Source: Paragyromitra xinjiangensis | Taxonomy: Eukaryota; Ascomycota; Pezizomycetes; Pezizales; Discinaceae | Reading direction: 5' to 3' | NCBI GenBank assembly: GCA_038503065.1 | Contig: JBCAMK010000020.1 | Coordinates: 620,001 to 684,000, forward strand | Length of the DNA stretch: 64,000 bases | In this document: piece by piece, positions 24,043 through 34,872 of the stretch | How positions within the stretch are numbered: position 1 is the first letter of the stretch | Layout: each line of letters begins with the position of its first letter | Notes under the pieces: model-generated | Told to the model about the DNA's origin: nothing | Seen by the model: the letters and a program-made list of their open reading frames with translations, nothing else | Databases searched by the model: none | Made by a program: the position numbers and the translations under genes

Positions 24043-26038
24043 TTATTTTTTATCGTCCTCCTCGTCAGCGTCCCGATCGCCGGGTGTTGCATCTAAAGTG
24101 ATAACCTTATCCGTATTCCCCTTCCTGTCCTTAACCGTCATGTTGTATTTCCCTCCATGCCACAGGTCCTTCAACACCAACTCCCTTGTCCTGCCCAAAC
24201 TCTCAATATCGCTGATCCTCGTGAGTGTATCCTCCAGATACTTATCGAACCCTTCCTCCGCCACCACCTCCTTAAACGCGTTCATCATTGGCACGCTATC
24301 CGCCCTGACCATACTCTTACAGTCGATCGTGAAGATATTGATATGATCAAACTCCTGGATAAACTCCGCTCTCGTCATGACCTGTCGCGCCTTATACAGC
24401 TCCATCTCCGGCAGCTTATGTCCATTGAGCGCCGAATCATGTTCCCCCTTCTCCGCCTCCCACATCCTAACCAACTCCCTAACCAACACCATCGCACTAC
24501 TCGCAAACTTCTGCTGATCCATCACATCATCGTCCATTTCCATCCCGAGCAGCCCACACTTATTCATCAACCAAGTTTTCTCACCCTGACAGATCTCTTT
24601 ACACTTCTCAATCATATCCGGCGCCCGCGCGACCAACTTCAGAAACGCCAATCGCCCACCAACAAGCTCATACACCTCTTCATACACCCCCGGCTTCGCA
24701 CTCTCCTTATGGTACTTGTTGCGATAAGTCCTCAGGGCCGCAATCGCCTGAACCTTCGGTAAATCCCGCACACTGATCAGCTGCATCCGGCTCGCATAGT
24801 GCTTCAATCGTTCGTAAACCCAGTAATCATCGCTATTGAGAATCATAGTAACCAGCCCGCTAGCCGCCCACGACTCCGCCTTCTGCTGCAACAACTCCAA
24901 CAAATCTTTCCCGTTATCGTCATTCCGCAGTAAATGCATGCTATTGATAATCATAATCAGCGGTTTCCCAGTGCGTCTACGACGCTTAAGCGCTACTTTT
25001 TCGAGCTTGTTAAGCGCCCGCTCGATGTCCAGGAGGGCGGTTGTGTCCCGGGGTCCGCGGATGCTGAAGAGGGATCCGATGTAGTCTTCGTGGAATTCGA
25101 AATCTATGGCTTTGCCGAGACGAAGGCGGAAGATTTCAGGGTCTGCGTGTGCTTCCATCATGGAGCAGGCTTCGCCTTCGATTTTGTGCATGGCTGCTAG
25201 GAGCATGGTGGTTTTACCGGTGCCCTGCGTGGGTTAGTGGTTTAGCTTGTGGGGGGGGGGGAGGTCTTACTTTTTCTCCAACGAGGAGGTAGTAGTGTCC
25301 TTGTTCGGTACCGCTGATGATTTGGTTGATCCATTCCTGTTGGTTTATGGTGGCCCTGGAATAGAGGTAGTCAGGCTGTCAGCTTACTGCTATTAATTCC
25401 GTATAGTATCGGGGAAGCATAACCACAACATATATATAAAAAAACACTAAAAGCCAAGAACAGGAACAACTAACCCCAGCATCTCATCCTCGCCCCAATT
25501 AGCAGTCGCCAAATTCAACGCCGGATCCCCAAGATTAAACGCATGATCTATTTTACTCAACACGATATACTTATAATACTTATGATACGCGAAACCCGCG
25601 AGTCTAGATCAAAAAGTCAGCTACCCACACTATAAACACCACGGAGTGATATCTGATGTCTTACCCCAACACACCCAAACTCATACCCGTTGTAGCTGCA
25701 GCATCAAACACCTTCCGCCAGCTCTGTTTCCAGCTCTGATCTCCCTTCCCACCATCTTTCCCCCCACCTCCTTCACCTCCACTGCTTCCTTCGCTGGCCT
25801 CCTTGACCTTGCTGGCGACCACAACGTGGCCGAGATGTTGCGTGTTAGGTTGTGGCTGCAGCTCGTTCGCGGGGCCGAGTTGATAGTCACTCCCACCACC
25901 AGCTACGTAGCGTCTGGTCTGTAGATACTGGGTCGAGAAAAGAGGTACACGGTAGGAGTGAACTGGAGTTCTGAAGAGCGAACGGGTTGGCGTTTGCAGT
26001 CGTGTAAAAGTGCGGAGAGACCGTGGTATCATCGCCAT
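24043..26038 (-). CDS. Mitochondrial P-loop NTPase (AAA/STAND-like), 4 exons
   Basis: Exons on the minus strand are 26038-25665, 25603-25475, 25355-25271 and 25224-24043, giving 589 aa in frame. The N-terminus is a strong mitochondrial presequence: many Arg, Ser and Thr and no acidic residue in the first 45 positions (MAMIPRSLRTFTRLQTPTRS). A Gly-rich linker follows, then a possible membrane segment near 116-137. The Walker A loop GEKGTGKTT (194-202) spans the exon 3-4 junction and is preceded by QQEWINQIISG. The Walker B strand (about 285-290, LIMIIN) ends in Asn, where an Asp is usual. The C-terminal half is helical and charged, ending in an acidic tail (DRDADEEDDKK). It resembles conserved fungal mitochondrial ATPase-like proteins of unknown role. 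I cannot assign a substrate or a gene name. Confidence 0.82.
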
Positions 26039-27129
26039 GATTGAACTGTTTGTGGTTGTAATAGAAAAGGAATAAAGAAAGTAATAAATAAAAGTAAAAA
26101 AAGTAGGAAGACAAAGAAACGAGTGCAGAAGAGAACGTAAGTAATATGTAAAAATTAGATCAAGGAAAAGAAAATGACACCTTCTTTTCTATGCGCTGGT
26201 GGAAGGAGGCCTCTTTATCCCAACGGGCGAGCAGGAGAGAGTGGAAAAAAGGGATGATGACGGTGGGTTCAAATCAGGATACTATCGTATCGAACCCACG
26301 GATCGGCGGCAAGGGGGTGGGAGGGATCAATTTCGGCAGTCAACAAGCGCAAGAGTCTGGTCCCTGGGAATCCCCCCTGCTAGAACTGGTATGGTATGGG
26401 GGAAAACGTCACCACAGAAGGCTTTCTTGGTGATGATGTCTTTGATATATTCGCGATAGATAGTAGTGAGTGGTCAAGTATGGGGTTTACTTCTTTTCAA
26501 CGGTCAACGATGGGCATTGTCGATTCTTATGTACAGGAAGGTAGCTCTCGAGCAGTACTGTAACACTGTCGGGGGGGTAGAATAATCGACGTGGGCTGTA
26601 GCTTGCATAGGGCGGAGGGATCTTTTCAGCTGGAAATTCAACATTATCTGCGCCTCTAACTAAGCCACCTACCAACGGCCTCCATCGTGCAGATGTGTAA
26701 CCAGGGACTTCGTGCACGACCATGAGCGGATTGCGGGAGGAATGGAAATTGGAATTGCGGCACAGAAGGGATCGAACCGAACCTCCGTGCGGTCGGAGAC
26801 GAGAGTTCTACCCGGTGTCTGCTACAGATTGAAGTCCACGTTGTTCTGGAAGGGTATAAAAAAAGAAAGAGGGTAGGGGGGGAATTGTTTGACGAATCGT
26901 TATTCAGAAACGGGTCTCGAAACGTGGAGCCTTATCAGCCTCACAGCACCGCACCGCCACACTTCTCTCGACGCCACAACCCCTGACGTAACTCTCCTCG
27001 TGTCCAACTTGCCGTCTTCAACCTCTTGAATATCTCCAAACCTCCCCCTCCCCTCCCTCTCTGTCCATATAGCATATACCTCCCTTCACGAACCTCTTCA
27101 CGACTCCCCTGAATGCTCCCCCACTAGCA
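26039..27129. other. Divergent promoter region between the NTPase and FIT2 genes
   Basis: The two flanking genes are transcribed away from each other, so this 1.1 kb should hold both promoters. The part just before 27130 is C-rich and T-rich, consistent with the FIT2 leader. A tRNA-like fragment near 26.76-26.83 kb was examined and rejected. No protein gene is visible. Confidence 0.5.
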
Positions 27130-28021
27130 ATGGCCTCCCTCTCACCACCTGCACCATCTCTCTCCTCCGAAAAAGACCCAGACTCATCTCCATCACCCCC
27201 ACAAACTCCCCAAACACACACCTACACTCCAGCCATCTCATCTACAGCCATGGACATCTTTACCGCAGCTCTCTACCCCCTCACTCTCATCGCTGGCTCC
27301 CTTTTCTCCTTTCTCTCCCCCTCAGACGCCTCCTCAACCTCCTACTTCAGCCAAAAACACAACCTCTTCAACGTCCTATTTGTCAAACAAGGGTGGCTCT
27401 GGACCACTGCCGTCTTCCTCCTCTACGTATCGCGTCTACGTCGCTCCTCGAAACCACGCGCCCTCCTCCGTTATGGGCTCGCAACGCTGTGGTGGATCTT
27501 CGTCACGCAGTGGTTCTTTGGTCCGCCGATTATGGACCGTACTTTTATTGTCACCGGTGGAACCTGTCGGGCGATTGCCGAGGACCCTAGCGTGCGCGAG
27601 AAAATGGGCACTGTGGCGGTAGTCGCCACGAGTGCCGCGTGTAAGGTTGCTGGTGGGAGCTGGAGTGGTGGGCATGATCTGAGTGGACATACGTTTTTGC
27701 TCACGCATGCTAGTCTGTTTCTGTGGAGCGAGGTGGCGCCGGGTTTGATGACTGGTGATTGGGATGTGGGGGTATGGAGCATGGTGGCGTGTTTAGGGAT
27801 TTGGTGGTGGATGTTGTTGATGACGGGGGTGTACTTTCATACTTGGAGGGAGAAGGTGAGTTTTCCGACTGAGATCTGGTGATGGAAGTGATAGTGAAGC
27901 TGACTTTTGTTGCTAGTTGACCGGATGGATCGTGTCGATGGTGGAATGGGTAGTTGTTTATATTTGGGTGTCGAGGATGCAGCCTGAGATTAGGGATGTT
28001 GTTGGGGTTCCGGGTGCTTAA
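27130..28021 (+). CDS. SCS3: FIT2/Scs3-family fat storage-inducing membrane protein
   Basis: An ER membrane protein needed for lipid-droplet budding; FIT2 proteins act as acyl-CoA diphosphatases in the ER lumen. Exons are 27130-27855 and 27917-28021, total 276 aa; the 61-nt intron begins GTGAGT. An N-terminal Pro/Ser-rich tail (1-40) is followed by about six hydrophobic segments (near 41-62, 88-103, 114-130, 186-201, 214-236 and the start of exon 2). The family signature GHDLSGHTFLLTH lies at 181-193 and VYFHTW at 234-239. His187 and His237 align with the two catalytic histidines of human FIT2 (His155, His214), so the enzyme should be active. Without the intron the frame would end eight codons after the donor. 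It converges on the NDUFAF5-like gene with about 310 nt between the stop codons. Confidence 0.92.
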
Positions 28022-28330
28022 TTCCAGGAGCTTTAGTTCCTGACGAAAGATTATAATGGATGAGTCATCATGATTCGATGAATAAATCAGTTATTTTTTT
28101 AAAGTATCTTCGTTATTTTCTTTTTCTGCGGCATCGAAGGACCGCTGTATCCATACCACCTCTTTGTTTATGGGAGCATTAGGAGCAAATGTACAAGATG
28201 ATAATGCATTATACACAAATAGACGTAATCCTTATTATCGACCAAAATATCTTTGTTTTCGGGGTTGCTTTGGTGCTGAATATGGTCGGAGTGATGCTTT
28301 CCAACTGATAATGTACACCTCCGATACAAC

Positions 28331-29494
28331 CTATTTCTTATCTCCACCACCCTCGAGTATATCTTTCATGTTGATTTGTCCACTTCCTCTTGGTAATGGC
28401 TTTGGCTGGTTTGCCCCTTCCTTCCACCCAATCTACTTCCGTCAGCGCCCACCATCTCATAAAACCCTCTCCAAAAACTCACCATATAAATAATCCTAAA
28501 CGTCGCCGGCAACGTCCCATCCTCATTCCCATGCAACTCCCTATAAATCCCCTGAGCAGCCATCAACACATCCCTCCCTATGGCACCCTTCAACCGCCCC
28601 AGCACCGCATTCCCCTCCCCCATCGCCCCCAGATCCTGCATCAACGCAAACACATCCGGATAATCCACCACAATATCATCAACGTCAATCGTCAACAACC
28701 CAAACCCAGCCCTCTGCAACAGCCCACCCATATCCCTAACATCCGCCAACGGCGACACCCTCGGCGACACCCCACCCAGTCTCTCCTGCTCCGCAAGCTG
28801 CAACGACGTACGCAGCTCAAACAACGTGTCCCCACCAGCCATAGCAGCAATCAACGGTGCATCGGACTTCAGCGCTAGTCGGCATTGGTGCAGTGTAGAC
28901 GGGAGGTCGTTGATCCAGTGCATACTCATAGAACTGACGATCGCGTCAAATGAGTTCTCGGCGAATGGAATAGATTCTTCATCTGCAACAACACGCTCGA
29001 TTGAGAGTTCCTTATTCCACGGTTCGTCGACATCACGGTGGAGGAGGGCTGATGATATATCGGTACAGATGAGGTGGTCGATTCCATTCGAGATTGGAGG
29101 TTCGTCATCACGCGGTCTGGTAAGTGAGCGAGCGATATGGCAAGCGCCGGCACCGAGGTCGAGGACGCGGGGGAGACGACGGGTTATGTACTCGGGGGGG
29201 TTAGTTGAGGGTTGATATTGTAGGGGGGTTTTTACCTTTGTTTGTAGCGTAGGGAGGGGGAGGGTGGTATACCGATAGTCTTTCTACTAGTCGGTCTGCG
29301 ACTTCGTCTTTTAGGTAGTCTACGTTTCTGCTTGCTTCTGGGTTTGAGCCTACTCTATCGCGTTGCAGACGTTTTGTTGTGCGGTTGAAGACTTGGAAGG
29401 CGGGGGGTGTTGAGGTGCCTGCTGTGGTGGCTAGATGGCGGAGGGTGATGCCATCGAGGAGTGAGGGGATTTTGAGAATGGATCTTGGGGGCAT
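28331..29494 (-). CDS. NDUFAF5-like mitochondrial complex I assembly protein, 3 exons
   Basis: An S-adenosylmethionine-binding, methyltransferase-fold protein. In animals NDUFAF5 hydroxylates an arginine of NDUFS7 early in complex I assembly. Exons on the minus strand are 29494-29273, 29190-28483 and 28432-28331, total 343 aa. The N-terminus is a mitochondrial presequence (RSILKIP, RHLATTAGTS) followed by FQVFNRTTKRLQRDR and DYLKDEVADRL, typical of the family. The SAM motif LPRVLDLGAG is followed by acidic motif II (CTDIS), then SMSMHWINDLP and a conserved C-terminus, IGWKEGANQPKPLPRGSGQI. I chose the GTATAC donor at 29272 because it restores DRLVERLS-YITRRLPRVLDLG; a later GTAAAA donor at 29232 would break the frame. 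The first intron ends in an unusual GAG acceptor. Confidence 0.92.
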
Positions 29495-32400
29495 GATGGG
29501 GATTGGTGGTGAAGTGGGGGAATAGTGGGGGATCGAGTGTTGGCTGGTGACGTTGGGGTCACGTGTTAGAGAGCCTCAGGGTAAGGGTTTGTGGGTGGGA
29601 TTAATATCATTGCCAGCAACAAGGCTGGGCTTCAGTAGTAGTAGCTACCTGGGATTCCCATATGGATAGATACCGCAGTAATAGCTGGGCGGTATGATGC
29701 CTGGGTGACAGTGTATCGAGATCAATTCAACCTTGGAGTAGTCACAGGAGCTTCATTTTATTCCCATGGTTCCACAGTAGAAGGCGCATAGTCTGCGCAG
29801 CTGCGCCCTGAGGACAATGCCAAGATTTCCTACCAAACCTACAAGCCACTTCAAAAAGCCTTACTATTCTGTAATAACTGGTGCTGGTTAGCTAATTTCT
29901 AGTGATAAGAACACCCCTCGTCCTGAGTCTGGGTTTTGTTGATCTTCCGCCCGACACCCTCCATGCACCACCCCCGCAGCTCAAGTATAGCCCCACCCGC
30001 TCTACTCCACTTTGGCGCCTGAAAAGTATAGTAGGATGTCCACCCGTATCGATCAGGTGGTATTCGCAGACCATTTACAGTTTGGCTGATGCCTGGTACT
30101 ATCAGTCCGCCCACCGAACCACGATCTTCACCGCTGTCTACGTGAGTAAATTGAAAAGGGCTGAATGCTTTCACATGAATTGTCTATTCCTACTGTCCCT
30201 TCTATTTCCAATTATCTAATAGAACTTCAGGATCGATCCACCATTAAGCGTGGTATGGCTGTGAAGTACGTTAGTCTCCTGTCTCTCTGTCCACTTTCTT
30301 TCTATCCTCCCCTGCCTGTAAATGATTGCCTAGGGACCCGGTATACTCCCCGAGGACAGGGACCAGTCTATACCGCTTTGCGGGTTTACTTTGAATAATT
30401 CCAAACTCATATGAAGCCTTGGCCGCTTGAATATACGATCTCGAGCCCGTTGACTCTCAAATTATACCGTATGTGGCTGTTCCTAATATTTGATACTATT
30501 CTTCCGTATCTCTCATAAGTTTTCTTAGATTTTCTTCTGTTTCAAGCTTTTCGTTAGCTTTAGGTTATCTAGGTAGCTATTCGAGGTATTCAGAAGTGCT
30601 GCTTCGTACACCAGCGAGAAATATAGTGAAAGTCGCCCAATTGGCTAGGCTGATACATACACAAGAGCCTTTCTGCATCTCCTTTGTTCTATTCAATAGT
30701 CTAGCTGCACAGCTAGTCAATGGATATCCATACCCTACTCAATAAACTACATGTAATAAATTATTTATCTATCTATCTATCTAATAAACTACATCTACTG
30801 GTAACGCCGGGTGATATTCCATGAATTTCTCTTCTGGCCCTGCTAGAAAACTACACATGATTGTCTACTAGCACAAATGCCAGTTATACTACACAAATAA
30901 AAGCTAGAATAGAATAACAGATTATGAGAGCAGCAGAATCAGAAGCTAAGACATATTGTGCTGGCGTATCACTAAGAGTATCACGCATTATCACTCGGAA
31001 ATATCACCATCTCGTCGGAAGGAGAAAGAGGTAATATTCGTTGCTCTGGGTAGAAACCGAATAGATTCGGTATAGAAGAAAGAGGAAGGTTAAAGGGCTT
31101 CCTAAACATACTGCCTTCTAGCCAATTATGCGACTTCCACTATTACTCGCTCCACGCCTAAAGCGGCCTCTGAATACGCCATAGACAAACGAATTTTCTT
31201 CCCGTCGTTGTTCATCAGACCCGACTAATTCTCCCGCCGCCAAGGAACGCAAATAGTCTAGACTTCAGAGAGCCTTCTAGAACGGAGGGGTTAGCGACGG
31301 TAATTGTAGGGTCAAGGAGTCTTTCGCGTCGTCTCTAGTAACTAAAATAGCCACTGCTAACAAAAACTGGAGAATGAATGTTTAGTGATATCGACGGGGC
31401 CGTGCGACATCGAATCCCCGTGGGATGTCTAAAACCTCGGAATAATACTTGAGACATTTCCGGATGATCGTCAATAGTTGTGTTTAGTGATAAGCTTGGT
31501 ATAACCCGTGTCTCAGTTCTCTATTAAGCTTGGACACCCAATTTGGCTTAATCTCCGCCCAGTCTCTTCTCCGGAACTTGCCATAAGCTCATTATATTGT
31601 TAATTTCACTCTGGGTTTCCCTTGCGCGGTTGAAATCGCACTTGAGGCTAATAAAATAATATCTTTCTGACAGAAGTAGTAATGAATGCACTTTTCAACT
31701 TTTCCAGGCGAGCATTTCAGAAGTTAGATTTCTATATTAGGTAATGTAATCCAGCGTAAAGTGGGAGTTACCGAGGATTGAAATAAAAATTTAGGATAGT
31801 TATAATTATAGTGTTATTAGCTCTCAGGTTTTTAGGGTTTTGGGCTGGTCATATCGTACCCACCAACATCACCCGGGTCCACCTTACGTACTCTACACAA
31901 ATTCATGATTAGTATATACTAGTAAGCAGTGGTACCGATAGTACAGCGTATAGTGCCGGCGATAAGTGGTCTTTTGTAGAAAAAGCTTACTCACCTAGCT
32001 CCAGATTTCAAAAGTTCCTTTTACTCTTTTAGTCCTAATGAACCACGTAAGTGTAAGCCTCTTGCTACGCCTATGACGATCCTAGCGTCCGGGGTCTTGA
32101 GATAGGCTCTAGCTACCTTCGACGGAGCTGGCGGAAAGGTTCATGAGATATCACCCGGTACTACCTGCTGGTCCCGGGTTCTCGAAAAACACTGAGCTTA
32201 AGAGGTTCACGAGATACGATACGGGGCCCCTTGGTTTTAGGAGCTAAAGGTGGCAAATAGAGTGTTATATGTACACTAGCTTATCTTCCCTTATGCTACA
32301 ACTAGTAGCGAGTTTGAGGCACCAAAGGGCCGCACCGTAACAAAAAAATGGTTCTTCTATACCATTGCCATATCTATAACGCACCTAGATAAACGTTAGT

Positions 32401-32903
32401 TAGAAATAGTTTGTACCATGACTAATAAAGCTGCAGTGTTAAGTTCTACATGTAGTTATGAGGTCTAGTGACACAATTGCGCCCATGAGTAAAGGGATAC
32501 TTAGGCCCGGCCGTCCAATAAACTTTTAAAGTAAAACGACCTTCAGAAAGTACGGGTTATCAATTCTAGTTCGAAGTAATTATATACCAAGATCTATTAA
32601 TACTTAACCTATTATTATATACATATCGTTAATACTACCCAATACACACCAAAAGCAAATAATTACGCGATAAAGTATGGTGTGAGAAGGCGTACGTAAT
32701 GGGGGGACCATGGCAAGCTTGTTCACCATGCCATTGACTGATTCAACCAATCAAAATCCTAAAAACAGCAGCTGAGGCTTTTGATCGCTGGCTAAACCGA
32801 CGATCAATGCCACAAGGACTGTAGTTTCCTTCTGATGGCGCTTTTTGGCTGTGACTTTACTAATAAATGCTTTTTGAAGAGGGTGTGAATAAGCCCCCTA
32901 TTT
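29495..32903. other. Gene-poor tract
   Basis: No supportable gene. It contains short scattered frames, TA-rich stretches, and at about 30.73-30.80 kb a (TATC)n run flanked by two copies of AATAAACTACAT. The left edge is upstream DNA of the NDUFAF5-like gene. Confidence 0.4.
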
Positions 32904-33333
32904 TCAAAGCTCTTTTCGATGTCGATCAGGCCCAAGGCTTTTGGGTGATAGGCCCAGACCTATCAATGAAACCCAAAGAAACAGATGACGAAATAATATA
33001 AAAGTGTGTTGTGCTCCGAGGAGCTGCCCCTGCCAGTGCCTGGACCAATACCACGGAGATGGTGGATGATTGGCCAAACGAACCGAGGAGTCTAGTAGAT
33101 CGCGAGAATGTTTTGATTCTGGCAGTGATACGGTACCATACCGCTTTCGCCTCCCAAAAACTCAGCACCATGAGAAACGTATAAAATTACTCTATCAAAA
33201 TCACTGCCTGTCAATTGGATCACAATCTTCACTTTGTCTTCCCACACTAGGAGATGAACCTTTCTCCGTGTGTTCCTACCTTCTGAATCTGCGACAGCCG
33301 CGTCATGTAGCACTACCTTCTTTCGGTGGCATT
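32904..33333 (-). CDS. Possible two-exon gene fragment, unrecognised
   Basis: On the minus strand, 33142-33333 is open for 64 codons with ordinary protein composition (for example RKVHLLVWEDKVKIVIQL). It is preceded by a CCTGCCTAG acceptor and followed by a GTATGG donor. A 50-nt intron-like interval (33092-33141) ends ACTAG and leads to a second open block, 32904-33091, ending in TGA. A GTAAGG donor at about 33392 suggests another exon upstream. No family is recognised, and frames of this length are expected by chance in this much DNA, so this may be spurious or a relic. Confidence 0.15.
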
Positions 33334-34872
33334 CTAGGCAGGTTTGGTAAATAGTTGTGCCCCCTTCGGATAAGCCAACAAGTGGCCCTTACCGCGCTCC
33401 ACTTTAGCGCTAGCCTGGGTGCTGCAGCTAAGAACATTCTACAGCCTTTAGGTCTCTTTAAAAGTCTTGAGATGAATTGCTAACCTTCTTGTGTAGGGCT
33501 TACGAGTACTGATTGGGTCATCTAAAGTCATCATGAGCTATCACTCGGTGCACTTTCTCTCGGCCGATAATAGTTATAAAGGTAGAGATATAACTTAATA
33601 ACATATTCTTATGTGGATCTAAACTTTATACTACCTTCCAGGCCGTGATATATTGTTTGTTACCGGATTTTCTGTTTATTTCGGAAAATCCCCTTACTCA
33701 ATCCAGACTAGACACTGTGGACGGAGGAGACGGAACTTCTACACCACGAATCCTACTATATCTGAAAAATTAATCTATCAATTTTACGATAGATGATATC
33801 TTCTGATCCTACGAATATCCCAAGAAGCTAGCACCAACAGCCTGCTAGACCTGCAGGTACCACTAGGGAAGTTTCGATACTGCCGAAAGCTACCTTGCCA
33901 GTCTTACGTCAACCCATTGTGCCCCTTACATTAAACATTTCTATCGCTCGGAAGAATACGAACGCTCAGTGCCAGGAATGCATGCATATCAACGTGTTAC
34001 TAATCGACCGGCACCCAACCTCGGCAATCGATGCTTGTTAGCGCTTACCGTAGATTGTTGGGTCAACCAACTTGCCAATTCCGCTCGATGTCACGCGATT
34101 TATATCAATTAACATTGTGTTATCCAGCTCCTTATCTGCACTCCATCTTGACTATATTTAAACTCCATCATCGATGGCCTCCTGTTTGCTGCCGTTAGGC
34201 GATGTGATACAGCAGTAGCACAACTGCTAATAGCCATCTAAAAAAGAAAGCCATGGCTAGGCTTGCGCGTTGTTGACAAAGACTGCTTCTTCGCGTTCAA
34301 TTCTGCCATCCAATATACATCATCCGTAAATACAATTCATGTGAGCCAATACCATACCGACCATCCAAAAAGCAAATAATAATAGTAAGCCCTCTTGCTC
34401 GCCAACCACCGACCGATCCAAAGTTCGTACACTATTGACAATGGAAAGAAATGAAAATCCCCCTTTTTTTTGATCCCATAAAAGAGAATTAATGAAGACA
34501 CTTAGGAAAGAAAGGACAAATAACACCTTCCCCTAGCACATCCCGCCCTAGCGGTGAGCGGTGGACCTCATGAAGAAACAAACCGAGGATAGGAAGTAAT
34601 AGTAACATCGCAGTGGTAGCATCCACCAAAGCAAAAAAAATATTTAAGAGAACCAAAAGGAATGAAAAAGAGAAAGAGATGTGGAATTTGCCCGTTCCAT
34701 AACCAGTATCTCGATCTGAATAGCGCCTGTTCCGTTATAATGCAAAAAATAGGAAAAAAAACACAAAGGAGAGAAACCCCTAATTCATAACGGGCCCGCC
34801 ATGAAAAAAAAGAAAATAAGGTCGTGAAAACGCTCGGACATTCGAGGCTCCGAAAGCCGACCATTACGGCCC
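33334..34872. other. Intergenic DNA, 3' flank of the zinc-cluster gene
   Basis: No gene is seen. The last 300 nt is A-rich on the + strand and probably includes the 3'UTR of the minus-strand regulator. Confidence 0.4.

Noticed and set aside
26755..26830. tRNA-like fragment on the minus strand with a GGTTCGATCC-type B box
   Set aside because: The T stem does not pair around the loop, the anticodon stem-loop has the wrong size and no acceptor stem closes, so it is not a functional tRNA as read.
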